Notes: a model not told the origin generated them from the sequence alone. A DNA stretch of 64,000 bases from Acidobacteriota bacterium (GCA_027307335.1 DAHUXD010000003.1:62001-126000), one strand, 5' to 3'. Shown: positions 47,992-56,563, counted from the stretch's first letter. Made by a program: numbers and translations.

Positions 47992-48270
47992 GTGACGGAC
48001 GATCCCTACGCACCCATGCGCCGCTTCGCCCGGCGCGAGGGCGGCGGCTCGGCCGATCCCTTCCTCTGCCGGCACCTGAGGACGAAGAGCTGGCTCGCGC
48101 CGGACGCCTTCGGCCAGGGCGACCCGCGCCAGTCGCCGTCGACGTCGCAGTACTGGTGCCTGAAGACGATGCGCCCGGACGGGCCGGACGGGGACCTCGT
48201 CGTGCCCGAGTCCTGTACCGACGAGCGCATCTGCTTCGAGCCCGCGGTGGCGAAGGGCGGGGAGAGCTAG
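47992..48270 (+). CDS. Hypothetical protein, 92 aa, cysteine-containing
   Basis: Family not recognised. The GTG start is 7 bases after the FAD subunit. The body has FLCRHLRTKSWL, then SQYWCLKTMRPDGPDGD and a terminal CTDERICFEP. The four cysteines are spaced as two pairs and could bind a metal or form disulfides. No signal peptide is present. It occupies the place where a cofactor-insertion chaperone (PaoD/XdhC) is often found but does not resemble one, being far too short. Confidence 0.6.
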   Translation: MTDDPYAPMRRFARREGGGSADPFLCRHLRTKSWLAPDAFGQGDPRQSPSTSQYWCLKTMRPDGPDGDLVVPESCTDERICFEPAVAKGGES

Positions 48271-48312
48271 GCACCGCCGCCCTCGACGAACGAGAGTCCC
48301 GGAGGGGCCGCC

Positions 48313-49239
48313 TCAGGGACAGGTGGCGAACGCGGAGGTGTCCTGGACCGGCGCGAAGGCCGTGTCGATCGGGTTCGTGTAGGTCTTCGAGCCCCCCGTC
48401 TGGAGATCGGTGACCGTCGCGTCGACCCGGACGTTCGTCAGGCCTCCCTGGAACACCCATTTCCGGCCGTTGAGGGCGCATCCGTCGAGGGTCTTGACCA
48501 TCATCTCGAGGTTCGAAGGGGCGAAGAACCAGAACGTGCCCGTGTCCGGCGTCAGCGCCAGCGCGTGGCCGCTGCCGGCGCCGGAGGCGCTCGTCCATGT
48601 CGTCGTCACGCTGAACCGGGCGCCCAGGCAGAGCTGATCGTCGCTCGAGAAACACAGGTTCGCGCCCGACGGCTCGAAGACGACTTCGTCGACGTTGCCG
48701 AGAACGGTGCCGCCGTCGCCGACCTTCCGGAATCCGATCAGCGCGAAGGCCGCGACCGTGCCGAGAGGCGCCACGAAGGGCTGCGTGTCGAGGCGCTGCC
48801 ACGCGTCCGTCGCCGGCTCGAGGACCGGGGAATCGGCGCTGCTGAGGTATCCCGTGGTGCAGTCGGACGAGGAGTAGAACTGGGTCGTCAATGCGAAGAG
48901 GCCGCCCTGGGCCTGGCCTCCGGGCAGCCGAAAGCTCGCCCCCTCGTGGTAGGACTGCCCCGCCGTGACCGCGACGCAGATCCCGAACACGTTGAAGCCG
49001 AAGTTGTCGACCGGAGTCGTGTTCGTGATCTGGAGTGAGCCGGAGCCCGAGCTCCCTCTCGCATCGAGACCGTTCCAGGCGAGGGCGATTTCCCCGCTGT
49101 AGTTGGGCGCCCAGCCGCTGATGCTCGTGTTGAAGCCCGGGTTCGGCAGCAGGTTCTGCGCGAGGGCCGAGGCCGCCGTCCAGAGTCCGCACAGGAGCAA
49201 AGCTGAAACACTCGTCCGCCAAGAACGGCCGATCGCCAT
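48313..49239 (-). CDS. Secreted protein with CBM-like and acidobacterial beta-sandwich domains
   Basis: The 308-aa protein has a signal peptide (cleavage after ASALAQ, about 28) and an N-terminal carbohydrate-binding-like sandwich (NLLPNPGFNTSISGW, typical of CBM4/9-like folds). Its C-terminal module contains TPDTGTFWFFAPSNLEMMVK, CALNGRKWVFQGGLTNV and the end DTSAFATCP. That C-terminal module recurs, from memory, in many secreted acidobacterial proteins, with no known role. AGGAGGG lies 4 bases before the ATG. TAGAAT (49268-49273, minus strand) gives a short leader. Confidence 0.8.
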   Translation of the reverse strand: MAIGRSWRTSVSALLLCGLWTAASALAQNLLPNPGFNTSISGWAPNYSGEIALAWNGLDARGSSGSGSLQITNTTPVDNFGFNVFGICVAVTAGQSYHEGASFRLPGGQAQGGLFALTTQFYSSSDCTTGYLSSADSPVLEPATDAWQRLDTQPFVAPLGTVAAFALIGFRKVGDGGTVLGNVDEVVFEPSGANLCFSSDDQLCLGARFSVTTTWTSASGAGSGHALALTPDTGTFWFFAPSNLEMMVKTLDGCALNGRKWVFQGGLTNVRVDATVTDLQTGGSKTYTNPIDTAFAPVQDTSAFATCP

Positions 49240-49354
49240 GAGACCCTCCTTCTCGGTTTTGTGGAGGATTCTAGCGACGGGTCGGGCCGACCGCGCGTGA
49301 CGCAGGTCGCAGGCGATCCCACCGCGCGAGCGGCGCCGCCGAGTCGTCTCGCTT

Positions 49355-49415
49355 CCTCGCCCGAGCTCTCCCTCGGCGCTCACGCGCCTCGGGATGACCG
49401 CCGCGAGAGCGGCGG
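49355..49415. repeat. Dispersed hairpin repeats downstream of mglA
   Basis: CCGCCGC (49398-49404) and GCGGCGG (49409-49415) form a hairpin that abuts the mglA stop. The preceding CTCGGGATGAC run resembles the arm of the inverted-repeat element at 25081-25166. It may act as a terminator for the minus-strand operon, though no T-run follows. Confidence 0.45.
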
Positions 49416-50000
49416 CTACTTCTTCTTCAGATCCATCAGGACCTGGCGCGCCACGGCCTTGAGCGTGTCGAAGACGCCGGCCCCGGTCGTCGCGACCGCT
49501 TCGAAGGTCGGCTCGCGTTTGATGTTGAGCCGCCGGTAGAGCTCGTCGGCCGCCATCGCCGTCGGCAGGTCCCGCTTGTTGAACTGCAGCACGTACGGCA
49601 TCGTCGCGATGTCGTAGCCCTGCTCCTTCAGGTTCTTGTCGAGATTGCGGATCGACTCGACGTTCGCCTCGAGCCGCGCCTCCTGGGAGTCCGCGACGAA
49701 GACCACGCCGTCGACGCCCTTCAGGATCAGCTTGCGCGAGGCGTCGTAGAACACCTGGCCGGGAACCGTGTAGAGGTGGAACCGCGTCTTGAAGCCCTTG
49801 ACCGTGCCGAGGTCGAGCGGCAGGAAGTCGAAGAAGAGCGTCCGGTCCGTCTCGGTCGCGAGCGAGATCAGCTTGCCCTTGGCGGCCGGGTTCGTGCGGT
49901 CGTAGATGTACTGGAGGTTGGTCGTCTTGCCGCACAGCCCGGGCCCGTAGTAGACGATCTTGCAGTTGATCTCCCGGGCGGCGTAGTTGATGAACGTCAT
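49416..50000 (-). CDS. mglA: MglA-like small Ras-family GTPase
   Basis: The 194-aa protein has a P-loop [10 protein letters not shown] (19-28), a switch region with [25 protein letters not shown] in place of the DTAGQ element as in MglA, and the base motif NKRDLP. It is a polarity or motility switch that binds GTP and is turned off by the roadblock protein MglB encoded just upstream. The two genes are 38 bases apart. Gliding genes are not in this window, so the process controlled here is unknown. Confidence 0.93.
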   Translation of the reverse strand: MTFINYAAREINCKIVYYGPGLCGKTTNLQYIYDRTNPAAKGKLISLATETDRTLFFDFLPLDLGTVKGFKTRFHLYTVPGQVFYDASRKLILKGVDGVVFVADSQEARLEANVESIRNLDKNLKEQGYDIATMPYVLQFNKRDLPTAMAADELYRRLNIKREPTFEAVATTGAGVFDTLKAVARQVLMDLKKK

Positions 50001-50038
50001 CGAGACACCCTGACCGGCCGGCGGCGCGCGCCCTCGCC

Positions 50039-50539
50039 CTACTCCGAGAACAGGCGGTCGATGTCTTCGTCCGTGATCTCGGCGAAGGGGGAATCGAAGT
50101 CCGCCGCCAGCACCTGCTTCTCCTTCTCCGCCTTGCGCGCGATGTCCTCGAAGATCTTCTCGAGCTCCGACATGGCGCGGCGGACCCGCAGGCGCACGAG
50201 GCCGAGAGAGGTGCGTTCGTCGAAGATCACGACCAGGATGACCCGCTGCGCGACGATCGAGATGTGGATGTTGTCCCGCTCGCCCTCGTGGAACAGGATC
50301 GAGAACTCGCGCTCGCCGATCAGCCGCGCGAGCCCGTCGGTGGCCGCGACGTTGCCCGCCGTCAGCGACGCGAGCGAGGTCGTGTCGAGCGTCGTGAGGT
50401 CGCCGACCGCGGCGATCTGCTGCCCGTTCTTGTCGACGAGGAACACCACGTTGGCGTTCGCGTCCGAGGCGAGCCGCTGCAGCGAGTCCTTGATCTTGCG
50501 AAACTCGTCGTCGTACAGGACGAGATCGGGCAACGTCAT
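50039..50539 (-). CDS. Roadblock/LC7 domain protein (MglB-like)
   Basis: The 166-aa protein has a roadblock fold at about 15-125 ([16 protein letters not shown], then [20 protein letters not shown]). An acidic C-terminal helix ends [11 protein letters not shown]. It is predicted to be the GTPase-activating partner of the MglA-like protein encoded next. The C-terminal extension is longer than in the shortest roadblock proteins. An AT-rich stretch with TTACAAT just upstream (about 50564-50570, minus) may hold the promoter of the two-gene unit. Confidence 0.9.
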   Translation of the reverse strand: MTLPDLVLYDDEFRKIKDSLQRLASDANANVVFLVDKNGQQIAAVGDLTTLDTTSLASLTAGNVAATDGLARLIGEREFSILFHEGERDNIHISIVAQRVILVVIFDERTSLGLVRLRVRRAMSELEKIFEDIARKAEKEKQVLAADFDSPFAEITDEDIDRLFSE

Positions 50540-50620
50540 CGGATTAAGTAATTCTCCAGTCTTGAGTTAATTGTAACAGACGGCCGGAGGGGCGGGAGGC
50601 GGGACGCCGGGCCGAGCCGT

Positions 50621-51217
50621 TCACAGCTCGCGGCGGTTCTCGAGCGAGCGCGCCATCGTCACCTCGTCCGCGTACTCGATGTCGCCGCCGACCGGGAGAC
50701 CGAACGCGATGCGCGTCAGGCGCACGCCCGTCGGTTTGAGCCGGCGCGCGAGGTAGAGCGCCGTCGCCTCTCCCTCGACGTTCGGGTTCGTCGCGAGAAC
50801 GACCTCGCGCACCTCGGGTGTGACCCGGGACACGAGGCCCGCCACGTCGATCTCGTCGGGCCCGATCCCTTTCAGCGGAGAGAGCGCGCCCCAGAGGACG
50901 TGGTAGCGGCCGCGGAACTCGCGCGTCTTCTCGATCGCGGCGAGGTTGCCCGGCTCTTCGACGACGCAGAGGATCGTCGCATCGCGCTGCGGGTCCGAGC
51001 AGATCCCGCACGGGTCCTCCTCGGTCAGCGTGTTGCACACCGAGCACCGGCGGACGGCCGCGCGCGCGTCCCGAATCGCGGCGGCGAGGCGCTCGGCCTC
51101 CTCGTCGGAGGAGCGCAGCAGGTAATACGCGAGCCGCGCCGCGCTCTTCGCGCCGATGCCGGGCAGCCGCTGGAACTCGGCGGCGAGGCGCTCGAGGGAC
51201 CGGGGGATTGCCGCCAA
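50621..51217 (-). CDS. recR: Recombination mediator RecR
   Basis: The 198-aa protein has an N-terminal helix-hairpin-helix (FQRLPGIGAKSAARLAYYLL), a C4 zinc finger (CSVCNTLTEEDPCGIC, about 58-73), a Toprim domain beginning CVVEEPGNLAAIEKT and a Walker-like C-terminal end. It loads RecA with RecO/RecF at gaps. The start is TTG 51217, three bases after the ebfC stop; no ATG fits. The dnaX-ebfC-recR order is conserved in many bacteria. Confidence 0.95.
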   Translation of the reverse strand: MAAIPRSLERLAAEFQRLPGIGAKSAARLAYYLLRSSDEEAERLAAAIRDARAAVRRCSVCNTLTEEDPCGICSDPQRDATILCVVEEPGNLAAIEKTREFRGRYHVLWGALSPLKGIGPDEIDVAGLVSRVTPEVREVVLATNPNVEGEATALYLARRLKPTGVRLTRIAFGLPVGGDIEYADEVTMARSLENRREL

Positions 51218-51220
51218 CGC

Positions 51221-51517
51221 CTACCGCATCCCCGGCATCATCCCGCCGAGGAGCGAGGCCGTCTTCTTCTGCACCGCCTCGTCGACGCGGCGGGAGGCCT
51301 CGCGGCACGCGGCGAGGATCAGGTCCTGCAGCGTCTCCACGTCCTGCGGATCGACGGCGGCTTTCTCGATCTCGACGGCCTGGATCTCCTTCGCGCCCGA
51401 CATCGTCACCTTCACCATGCCACCGCCGGAGGTCGCCTCGATGCGCATCGCGGCGAGCTCCTCCTGCATCTTCGACTGCATGGCCTGGGCCTGCTGCATC
51501 ATCTTCTGGATGTTCAT
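51221..51517 (-). CDS. YbaB/EbfC family nucleoid-associated protein
   Basis: The 98-aa protein opens MNIQKMMQQAQAMQSKMQEE and contains a beta-sheet core (GGGMVKVTMSGAKEIQAVEI). The C-terminal helix has a Met/Gly-rich end. It binds DNA as a dimer and may help RecR. ATG 51517 is preferred because family members start at this helix; an upstream GTG would add five residues. A palindromic repeat (51532-51585) separates it from dnaX. Confidence 0.93.
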   Translation of the reverse strand: MNIQKMMQQAQAMQSKMQEELAAMRIEATSGGGMVKVTMSGAKEIQAVEIEKAAVDPQDVETLQDLILAACREASRRVDEAVQKKTASLLGGMMPGMR

Positions 51518-51531
51518 GCTGCAGTCGACCA

Positions 51532-51585
51532 CGTAGGGGCGGCCCTTGCGGCCGCCCGAGGGCGGGGACGAGCCCCGCCCCTACG
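51532..51585. repeat. Palindromic GTAGGGGCGG repeat between dnaX and ebfC
   Basis: CGTAGGGGCGG at the left end is mirrored by CCCGCCCCTACG at the right. An inner GGGCGGGGACGAGCCCCGCC forms a second hairpin. The type is familiar as a dispersed REP-like repeat of GC-rich genomes. It sits 5 bases after the dnaX stop inside a conserved operon and could weaken read-through. Confidence 0.7.
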
Positions 51586-51590
51586 CCGGT

Positions 51591-53234
51591 TCATTCCTCC
51601 TCCTTGATCTCGGTCAGCTCCCCGTGGAACAGCTCCATCGCCGACCGGACCATCGGGTCCGACTCCGCGCGGGAACTCGCGCGCTCGCGGGCGATCGTCG
51701 CCCGGGGCACCTCGCGGGCCGCGTTGCCGAGGTCGCCGTCCGCGGGAGGCCCGGTCTTGAGCACGATGCGCATCGGCCGGCCGAACGATTCGCGCGCGGC
51801 CTCCGTCAGCACCTTCTTCGCGGCGATGTCCTCGAGCGCCTCCTTGGCCGCGGCGCGGTCGATGCCGAAGCGCAGGACGAGGTCGTCGCCCTCGACCCGG
51901 ATCGACGCGGCGAGGCTGACCTGCGCCGCCGTCACCATGCGGCGCGCGCCGAGGAGGTCGTGGAAGCGCTCGAGCGGGTCTCCGCCGGCCGGGCCGGCCG
52001 CTGCCGACGCGGACGGATCCTCCCGCTCGGGCTCGACCGGGACGAGGGACACGATGCGGGGTCCGGAGCGCGGCGGCGCCGCGGGGGGCGGCGGCGGAGT
52101 CGGACCGCCCTGTCTCGCGGGGGGGAGTCCGGAGAGCGCCTCCTCGATGCCGCGCAGCCGGGGCAGCTCGGCCAGCCGCAGCACGAGCATCTGGATGGTG
52201 AGCGCGGCGTCCTCGACGCGGCGGGTCAGATCGCCGGCCTCGAGCGCGAGCGAGACCGCGCGGAGCAGGTTCTCGTACGGCATCGCCTTCGCGAGCACCG
52301 TGACGCGCTCGCGGTCCTCGTCCGCAGCCTCGGCGGCCCCTCCGGCGGCCACGAGCAGGAGCCGCCGCAGGAGGGCGGTGAACTCCTTCAGGACGTGCTT
52401 GGGATCGGCGCCGCTCTCGACGAGCCGGTCGAGGTGCGCAATCGCCGCCGCGCGGTCCCCGGAGGCGACCGCGGAGTACATCCCCTCGAGCAGCTCTCGA
52501 TCGACGAGCGCGAGGATCTCCGCGCAGCGGGCCTCGTCGACGGCGCCGCCCGAGAGCGTCGCCGCCTGGTCGAGCAGCGACAGCCCGTCGCGCAGACTCC
52601 CCTCGGCCGCGGTCGCGAGCAGGCGCAGCGCCCCCGGGGTCGCCGAAATCTTCTCGGCCTTCGCCACCTTCTGGAGCTGCGCGGTGATCTCCTTGACGGT
52701 CAGCGCGCGGAACGAGAAGCGCTGGCAGCGGGAGACGATCGTCGGCGGGATCTTGTGGAGCTCGGTCGAGGCGAGGATGAACTTCGTGTGGGCCGGCGGC
52801 TCCTCCAGCGTCTTCAGCAGCGCGTTGAAGGCCTCGTTGGTGAACATGTGCACTTCGTCGATGATCGCGATGCGGAAACGGTCCCGCTGAGGCGCGTAGC
52901 GGACGGTCTCGATCAGCTCGCGAGCGTGCTCGATCTTGCGGTTCGAGGCGCCGTCCATCTCCAGGACGTCGAGCGAGTCGCCGCGCGCGAGAATCTCGCG
53001 GCACGAGGCGCAGACGCCGCACGGCTGGACCGTGGGTCCCTTCTCGCAGTTGAGCGCCCGGGCGAGCATCCGGGCGGTCGAGGTCTTTCCGACGCCGCGG
53101 GGGCCGGTCAGGAGGTAGGCGGGAGCGATGCGGCCGGCCTCGATCGCGTGTTCGAGGGTCTTCGCGACGGCCTCCTGGCCGACGAGGTCCTCGAAGACTT
53201 TCGGACGCCACTTGCGGGCGAGGGCGACATGCAT
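51591..53234 (-). CDS. dnaX: DNA polymerase III subunit gamma/tau
   Basis: The 547-aa clamp-loader ATPase has a Walker A GPRGVGKTSTARML (about 43-56), a zinc module (CEKGPTVQPCGVCASC), Walker B IIDEVHMF and sensor SATPGALR-like regions. Domain III extends to about 370. The Pro-rich linker (GPTPPPPPAAPP) and tau-specific C-terminal domain follow. No slippery A-run is obvious, so a shorter gamma form by frameshifting is not predicted. The start lies 24 bases after the end of the SRP RNA. Confidence 0.95.
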   Translation of the reverse strand: MHVALARKWRPKVFEDLVGQEAVAKTLEHAIEAGRIAPAYLLTGPRGVGKTSTARMLARALNCEKGPTVQPCGVCASCREILARGDSLDVLEMDGASNRKIEHARELIETVRYAPQRDRFRIAIIDEVHMFTNEAFNALLKTLEEPPAHTKFILASTELHKIPPTIVSRCQRFSFRALTVKEITAQLQKVAKAEKISATPGALRLLATAAEGSLRDGLSLLDQAATLSGGAVDEARCAEILALVDRELLEGMYSAVASGDRAAAIAHLDRLVESGADPKHVLKEFTALLRRLLLVAAGGAAEAADEDRERVTVLAKAMPYENLLRAVSLALEAGDLTRRVEDAALTIQMLVLRLAELPRLRGIEEALSGLPPARQGGPTPPPPPAAPPRSGPRIVSLVPVEPEREDPSASAAAGPAGGDPLERFHDLLGARRMVTAAQVSLAASIRVEGDDLVLRFGIDRAAAKEALEDIAAKKVLTEAARESFGRPMRIVLKTGPPADGDLGNAAREVPRATIARERASSRAESDPMVRSAMELFHGELTEIKEEE

Positions 53235-53258
53235 GTTCGGGCTTTCGGGTCGAATTGT

Positions 53259-53391
53259 CCGGCGGCCGAAGATGAGCTCAGGTTGACCTGCGGCGCACGG
53301 GGGCGCCTCCTGATCGCTGCTTCCTTCCGGATCTGACGAGGTTCGGAGACTTCCGTCGCACAGGGCCCGAACTCATCCTCGGCCGCCGGAA
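53259..53391 (-). ncRNA. ffs: Bacterial signal recognition particle RNA (4.5S type)
   Basis: On the minus strand the conserved apical domain reads CAGATCCGGAAGGAAGCAGC, the SRP54/Ffh-binding motif with GGAAG. The 5' part (CCGGCGGCCGAGGATGAG) and the 3' part (CTCATCTTCGGCCGCCGG) are complementary over about 18 positions and close the long hairpin. The size, about 133 nt, is a little above E. coli 4.5S RNA. A TAGAAT -10 stands just upstream (53397-53402). Location directly before dnaX is common. Confidence 0.92.
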
Positions 53392-53396
53392 CGGGG

Positions 53397-53402
53397 ATTC
53401 TA
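53397..53402 (-). promoter_or_regulatory. TAGAAT -10 of the SRP RNA gene
   Basis: TAGAAT (minus strand) lies 5-6 bases before the predicted 5' end of the SRP RNA and after the stop of the small membrane protein gene. The dnaX operon may share this promoter by read-through. Confidence 0.55.
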
Positions 53403-53428
53403 TCAGGCGGAGGGCCGCCGGAAACCGG

Positions 53429-53629
53429 TCAGGAACGGCCCCGCAGGAGCACCACGAGGAGAGCGACGGCGAAGAGAACTCCCGCGATGAGATCCGTTCC
53501 GGCGAAGCCTCCGAGCGGAGGGCCCGGCCACGCGCCGAGCGCGTGCCCGATCGAGAACAGCAGCGCGAAGGCGGCGAGCCCCGCGAGTCCGGCGATGGCG
53601 AGCCGGGCCTGCGGGCTCCGCGGCTTCAC
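53429..53629 (-). CDS. Small membrane protein of the ECF sigma operon
   Basis: The 66-aa protein has two hydrophobic segments (LAIAGLAGLAAFALLFSIGHAL and DLIAGVLFAVALLVVLL) and a basic start. The family is unknown. The GTG start overlaps the anti-sigma stop by 4 bases (GTGA), which is why it is accepted despite its size. It may assist membrane placement of the anti-sigma factor, but that is a guess from position. Confidence 0.6.
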   Translation of the reverse strand: MKPRSPQARLAIAGLAGLAAFALLFSIGHALGAWPGPPLGGFAGTDLIAGVLFAVALLVVLLRGRS

Positions 53630-53880
53630 TCCTCCTTCCGGCAGCGTGAGATCACGAACCCCCACACGGCCTCGGCGAGGTTCTTCGGAACGTCCTTCGG
53701 CTTGAGCATCCGGAGCGTGCGGCCGGTGGCGCGGTACTCCTTGAGGAAGACGAGGCAGGGCGGGCAGTGTTCGAGGTGCCACTCGAGATCGCGGCGCACG
53801 TCCTCGGGCATCGCGCCGTCCTCGTAATCGACGAGATACTCGAGGATCAGGCGCTTGCAGGTGATCGCGTCGTGCGTCAT
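53626..53880 (-). CDS. Zinc-finger anti-sigma factor (zf-HC2 family)
   Basis: The 84-aa protein carries the HC2 zinc motif (CKRLILEYLVDYEDG, then HLEHCPPC at about 45-52). It ends FVISRCRKEE without a membrane helix of its own. Such proteins bind and hold the cognate ECF sigma factor. The start codon overlaps the sigma factor stop by 4 bases, so the two are made together, as usual for sigma/anti-sigma pairs. Confidence 0.88.
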   Translation of the reverse strand: MTHDAITCKRLILEYLVDYEDGAMPEDVRRDLEWHLEHCPPCLVFLKEYRATGRTLRMLKPKDVPKNLAEAVWGFVISRCRKEE

Positions 53881-54512
53881 GGCGCCACCCTCCGCTCTCC
53901 GCCGCCCGCGGGAGGCGCGGCCGCGACCTCGAGGAGGCGCTGCCGCACGAAGAGGCGCGCGCGGTGCAGCCGGGACTTCAGCGCCGCGAGCGAGATCTCG
54001 AGCACGTCGGCCACGTCGGCCGGCTTCATCTCCTCGACGTCCACCATCCAGATCGCGTCCCGGTACGGGGGCGGCAGCTCGTCCATGAACTCCGCGGCGT
54101 GCTCCGCGAGGTCGCGCGCGATCGCTTCGTCCTCGGCGCCGTCGACGAAGGCGGCGAACTCGGGCGAGGCCTGGCCGTCGTCGCGGTACCGCGGGACGTA
54201 GTCCTCGAGGGAGACCGTCGTGATCGGCTTTCGGCGCCGGGCCCGGGAGTAGGCCGCGTTCAGCGCGACCCGGTAGAACCACGAGAAGAACTTCTTCGAA
54301 TCGTCGAAGGTTCCGATCTTGCGGTAGAGGGTCAGGAAGGCGTCCTGGGTCGCCTCTTCGGCGTCCTCGCTGTTGCGGAGAACGCCGTAAGCGAGTGAAT
54401 AGACCCGCGCGTGATATCGATCGACCATCTCGCGAAACCCCTGCTCGTCGCCCCGCTTGATGCGGCGCACCAGCTCGAGATCCGAGGCGTTCTGGTCTTC
54501 GTGTGCCGCCAT
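53877..54512 (-). CDS. ECF-type RNA polymerase sigma factor
   Basis: The protein of about 211 aa has region 2 (FREMVDRYHARVYSLAYGVLRNSEDAEEATQDAF core: DRYHARVYSLAYG, then EEATQDAFLTLYR). A linker with SLEDYVPRYRDDG and region 4 (PPPYRDAIWMVDVEEM, then ISLAALKSRLHRARLFVRQRL) follow. ATG 54512 is listed. TTG 54518, two codons earlier, is better spaced from GGGAGA and could be the true start. The pair with a zinc-finger anti-sigma suggests response to envelope or redox stress. Confidence 0.92.
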   Translation of the reverse strand: MAAHEDQNASDLELVRRIKRGDEQGFREMVDRYHARVYSLAYGVLRNSEDAEEATQDAFLTLYRKIGTFDDSKKFFSWFYRVALNAAYSRARRRKPITTVSLEDYVPRYRDDGQASPEFAAFVDGAEDEAIARDLAEHAAEFMDELPPPYRDAIWMVDVEEMKPADVADVLEISLAALKSRLHRARLFVRQRLLEVAAAPPAGGGERRVAP

Positions 54513-54567
54513 GTGCAAGTACGACTCTCCCTGAGGGTACGGTTCCGATTAACCCGGGTTTTCAACG

Positions 54568-54656
<89 letters not shown>

Positions 54657-54682
54657 GGGGGCGGGGAATCCTACCAAACCGT

Positions 54683-54710
54683 GGGGTCAGGTCTCTCAAA
54701 GAGCGACTTG
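54683..54710 (+). repeat. GGGGTCAG-type dispersed repeat
   Basis: GGGGTCAGGTCTCTCAAAGA then GCGACTTG shares the GGGGTCAG end with the first-8.6-kb repeats but has a different body. It lies between tRNA-Ser and the CGNR gene. Confidence 0.45.
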
Positions 54711-54818
54711 CCCAGCTCGAGGGGAAAGATCACCGTATGGAGACCGGACCCATTGACTGTGCCTCCCCTCACCCGGGTAACCTCCGAAACCGCGCTACAC
54801 TGAAGCTACCGTCCGTCC

Positions 54819-55445
54819 ATGAGCACAAACGTCGAGTCGCTGGACTTTTTGTTCCTGGCAGGACACCCCGTGCTCGATTTTCTCAACACCCGTCCCGTCG
54901 TGAAGGGCAAGGCGGTCGAGCAGCTCGGGACGCTCGAGGAGTTCACGCGCTGGCTGATCCGCGCCGGGCGCATCGACGCGAAGGCCGCCGCGGACGCTCT
55001 CCGCCGCTGGAACGACGGACCGGAAGGCGAGCGCATCGCCGAGCGGGCGCGGGCTTTCCGGGAGACCCTGCGCGCCATGACCGATGGGCTCGTCCGCGGC
55101 CGCGGCGCGTCGACCGAGGGCGTCGCCGCGATCAATTTCGTCCTCGCGGAAAACGACGGCACGCTGCGCCTCGAGCGCCAGGGCGCGAAATTCCGAACCC
55201 GTTTCGCCGCGCGCTCGACCAGCCCGATCAGCCTGCTCGGCAGCGTCGCCGAGGCCGCCGCCGATCTGCTCTCGCGCGCCAACCTGGCGCTCCTTCGCCG
55301 ATGCGGCAACCCCGACTGCGTCCTCTTCTTCTACGACGGCACGCGCAACCACCGCCGGCAGTGGTGCTCGATGGGAACGTGCGGCAATCTCATGAAGGTC
55401 CGCGCGTTTCGCCGACGCCACCGCAAGCTGCGAACGGCTCCGTAG
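54819..55445 (+). CDS. CGNR zinc-finger/ABATE domain regulator
   Basis: The 208-aa protein has an N-terminal ABATE domain (LFLAGHPVLDFLNT, about 12-25) and a C-terminal CGNR zinc finger. The finger shows CGNPDCVLFFYD with CSMGTCGNLMKVRAFRRRH; four cysteines bind zinc and the basic end binds DNA. Such proteins are thought to be ligand-responsive transcription regulators. No ribosome site is present. TACACT (54796-54801) and TACCGT (54807-54812) are candidate -10 elements very close to the ATG. Confidence 0.9.
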   Translation: MSTNVESLDFLFLAGHPVLDFLNTRPVVKGKAVEQLGTLEEFTRWLIRAGRIDAKAAADALRRWNDGPEGERIAERARAFRETLRAMTDGLVRGRGASTEGVAAINFVLAENDGTLRLERQGAKFRTRFAARSTSPISLLGSVAEAAADLLSRANLALLRRCGNPDCVLFFYDGTRNHRRQWCSMGTCGNLMKVRAFRRRHRKLRTAP

Positions 55446-55512
55446 CCCCTCCTGTGCGCCGGGTCACGGCCGGGCCCGCCGAAAAGGCGCACACTCGGAG
55501 AAAGTTTCGAAC

Positions 55513-56529
55513 ATGTCGAGAAGCGTCGATCCCCCGGCCGGGGAAACTCCCGCGGAGCGGCGGACGGTCGCGTTCGGAATCGTCTCCGATTCGCTCGAGA
55601 GCGGCGACCATTCCGACGGCGACTCCACGTCGGTCACGCCGCGCCGGCGCCGCACCGACCCCGGGCCCGAGGCGAACATCATCCAGATCGCGCACCCGAA
55701 GGGCCTCGGCCTCGGCACGCGCTATCGGTTCCGACCCGGCTCGACCGTGGTTCTCGGGCGCGGCCGCGAGGCCGACGTCAGCCTGCCCGAGGTCTCCGCG
55801 ATCTCGCGCAGGCACGCGTCGCTCACCTATCGCATCGAGTCCGTCATCCTCGAGGACCTCGGGTCGACGAACGGCACGTTCGTCAACGACGTGCGCATCG
55901 AGCAGCCGGCCGTCCTGAAGAGCGGCGACCGCTTCGCGCTCGGGGCCGTACACTTCAAGTTCCTGCAGGAGCGCGACGTCGAGAACGCCTACTTCCAGGC
56001 GATCCACGACATGATGGTCCGGGACGGGCTCACGCAGATCTCGAACAAGCGCAAGTTCGAGGACGAGGCCGTCCGCGAGGTCGCGCGCGCCCGCCGCTAC
56101 GGCCGTCCGCTCTGCCTGCTCCTCTTCGACGTCGATCGCTTCAAGTCGATCAACGACGAGCGCGGCCACCTCGCCGGCGACTTCGTCCTGAAGGAGGTCG
56201 TCCGCCTGGTCTCCGACTTCTGCCGCAAGGAGCAGGTCTTCGCGCGCGTCGGCGGCGACGAGTTCGCGATCCTCACTCCCGAAGCGAAGATCGACGGCGC
56301 GAAGACGCTCGCGGAGCGCCTCCGGAGCCGCGTCGCCGGCCACGAGTTCGACTACGGCGGAGCCTGCTTCCGCGTGACGTGCTCGTTCGGCGTCGCGGAG
56401 CTGTCGGCCGAGATGAAGTCGCCCGAGGAGCTGTACGAGGCGGCGGACCGGGCCCTCTATGCCGCCAAGCGCGGGGGCCGCGACCGCGTCGAGTCCTTCG
56501 TACGCCCCGCGATCCGCTCGGTCGGCTAG
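55513..56529 (+). CDS. FHA domain diguanylate cyclase (GGDEF)
   Basis: The 338-aa cytoplasmic protein has an FHA domain at about 75-150 (LGRGREADVSLPEVSAISRR, then GSTNGTFVN), which recognises phosphothreonine. A GGDEF domain at about 165-325 has the intact GGDEF (247-251) and metal residues in FDVDRFK. It should make cyclic di-GMP. The feedback I-site position reads RKEQ where active I-sites have RxxD, so product inhibition is probably lost. A Ser/Thr-rich N-terminus (20-45) offers phosphorylation sites. GGAGAAAG precedes the ATG. It converges on a cluster of Ser/Thr kinases. Confidence 0.93.
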   Translation: MSRSVDPPAGETPAERRTVAFGIVSDSLESGDHSDGDSTSVTPRRRRTDPGPEANIIQIAHPKGLGLGTRYRFRPGSTVVLGRGREADVSLPEVSAISRRHASLTYRIESVILEDLGSTNGTFVNDVRIEQPAVLKSGDRFALGAVHFKFLQERDVENAYFQAIHDMMVRDGLTQISNKRKFEDEAVREVARARRYGRPLCLLLFDVDRFKSINDERGHLAGDFVLKEVVRLVSDFCRKEQVFARVGGDEFAILTPEAKIDGAKTLAERLRSRVAGHEFDYGGACFRVTCSFGVAELSAEMKSPEELYEAADRALYAAKRGGRDRVESFVRPAIRSVG

Positions 56530-56532
56530 GAG

Positions 56533-56563
56533 AGGGGTCAGACCCCTGCGGAGTCAGACCCCT
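56533..56563. repeat. AGGGGTCAGACCCCT palindrome and half copy
   Basis: AGGGGTC-A-GACCCCT (56533-56547) is a perfect 15-bp palindrome, followed by GAGTCAGACCCCT (56551-56563). It overlaps the last nine codons and stop of the DUF971 gene. Confidence 0.65.

Noticed and set aside
51591-53234. Programmed frameshift producing the gamma form of DnaX
   Set aside because: I looked for an A-rich slippery heptamer with a downstream hairpin in the region after the ATPase domain and saw none.
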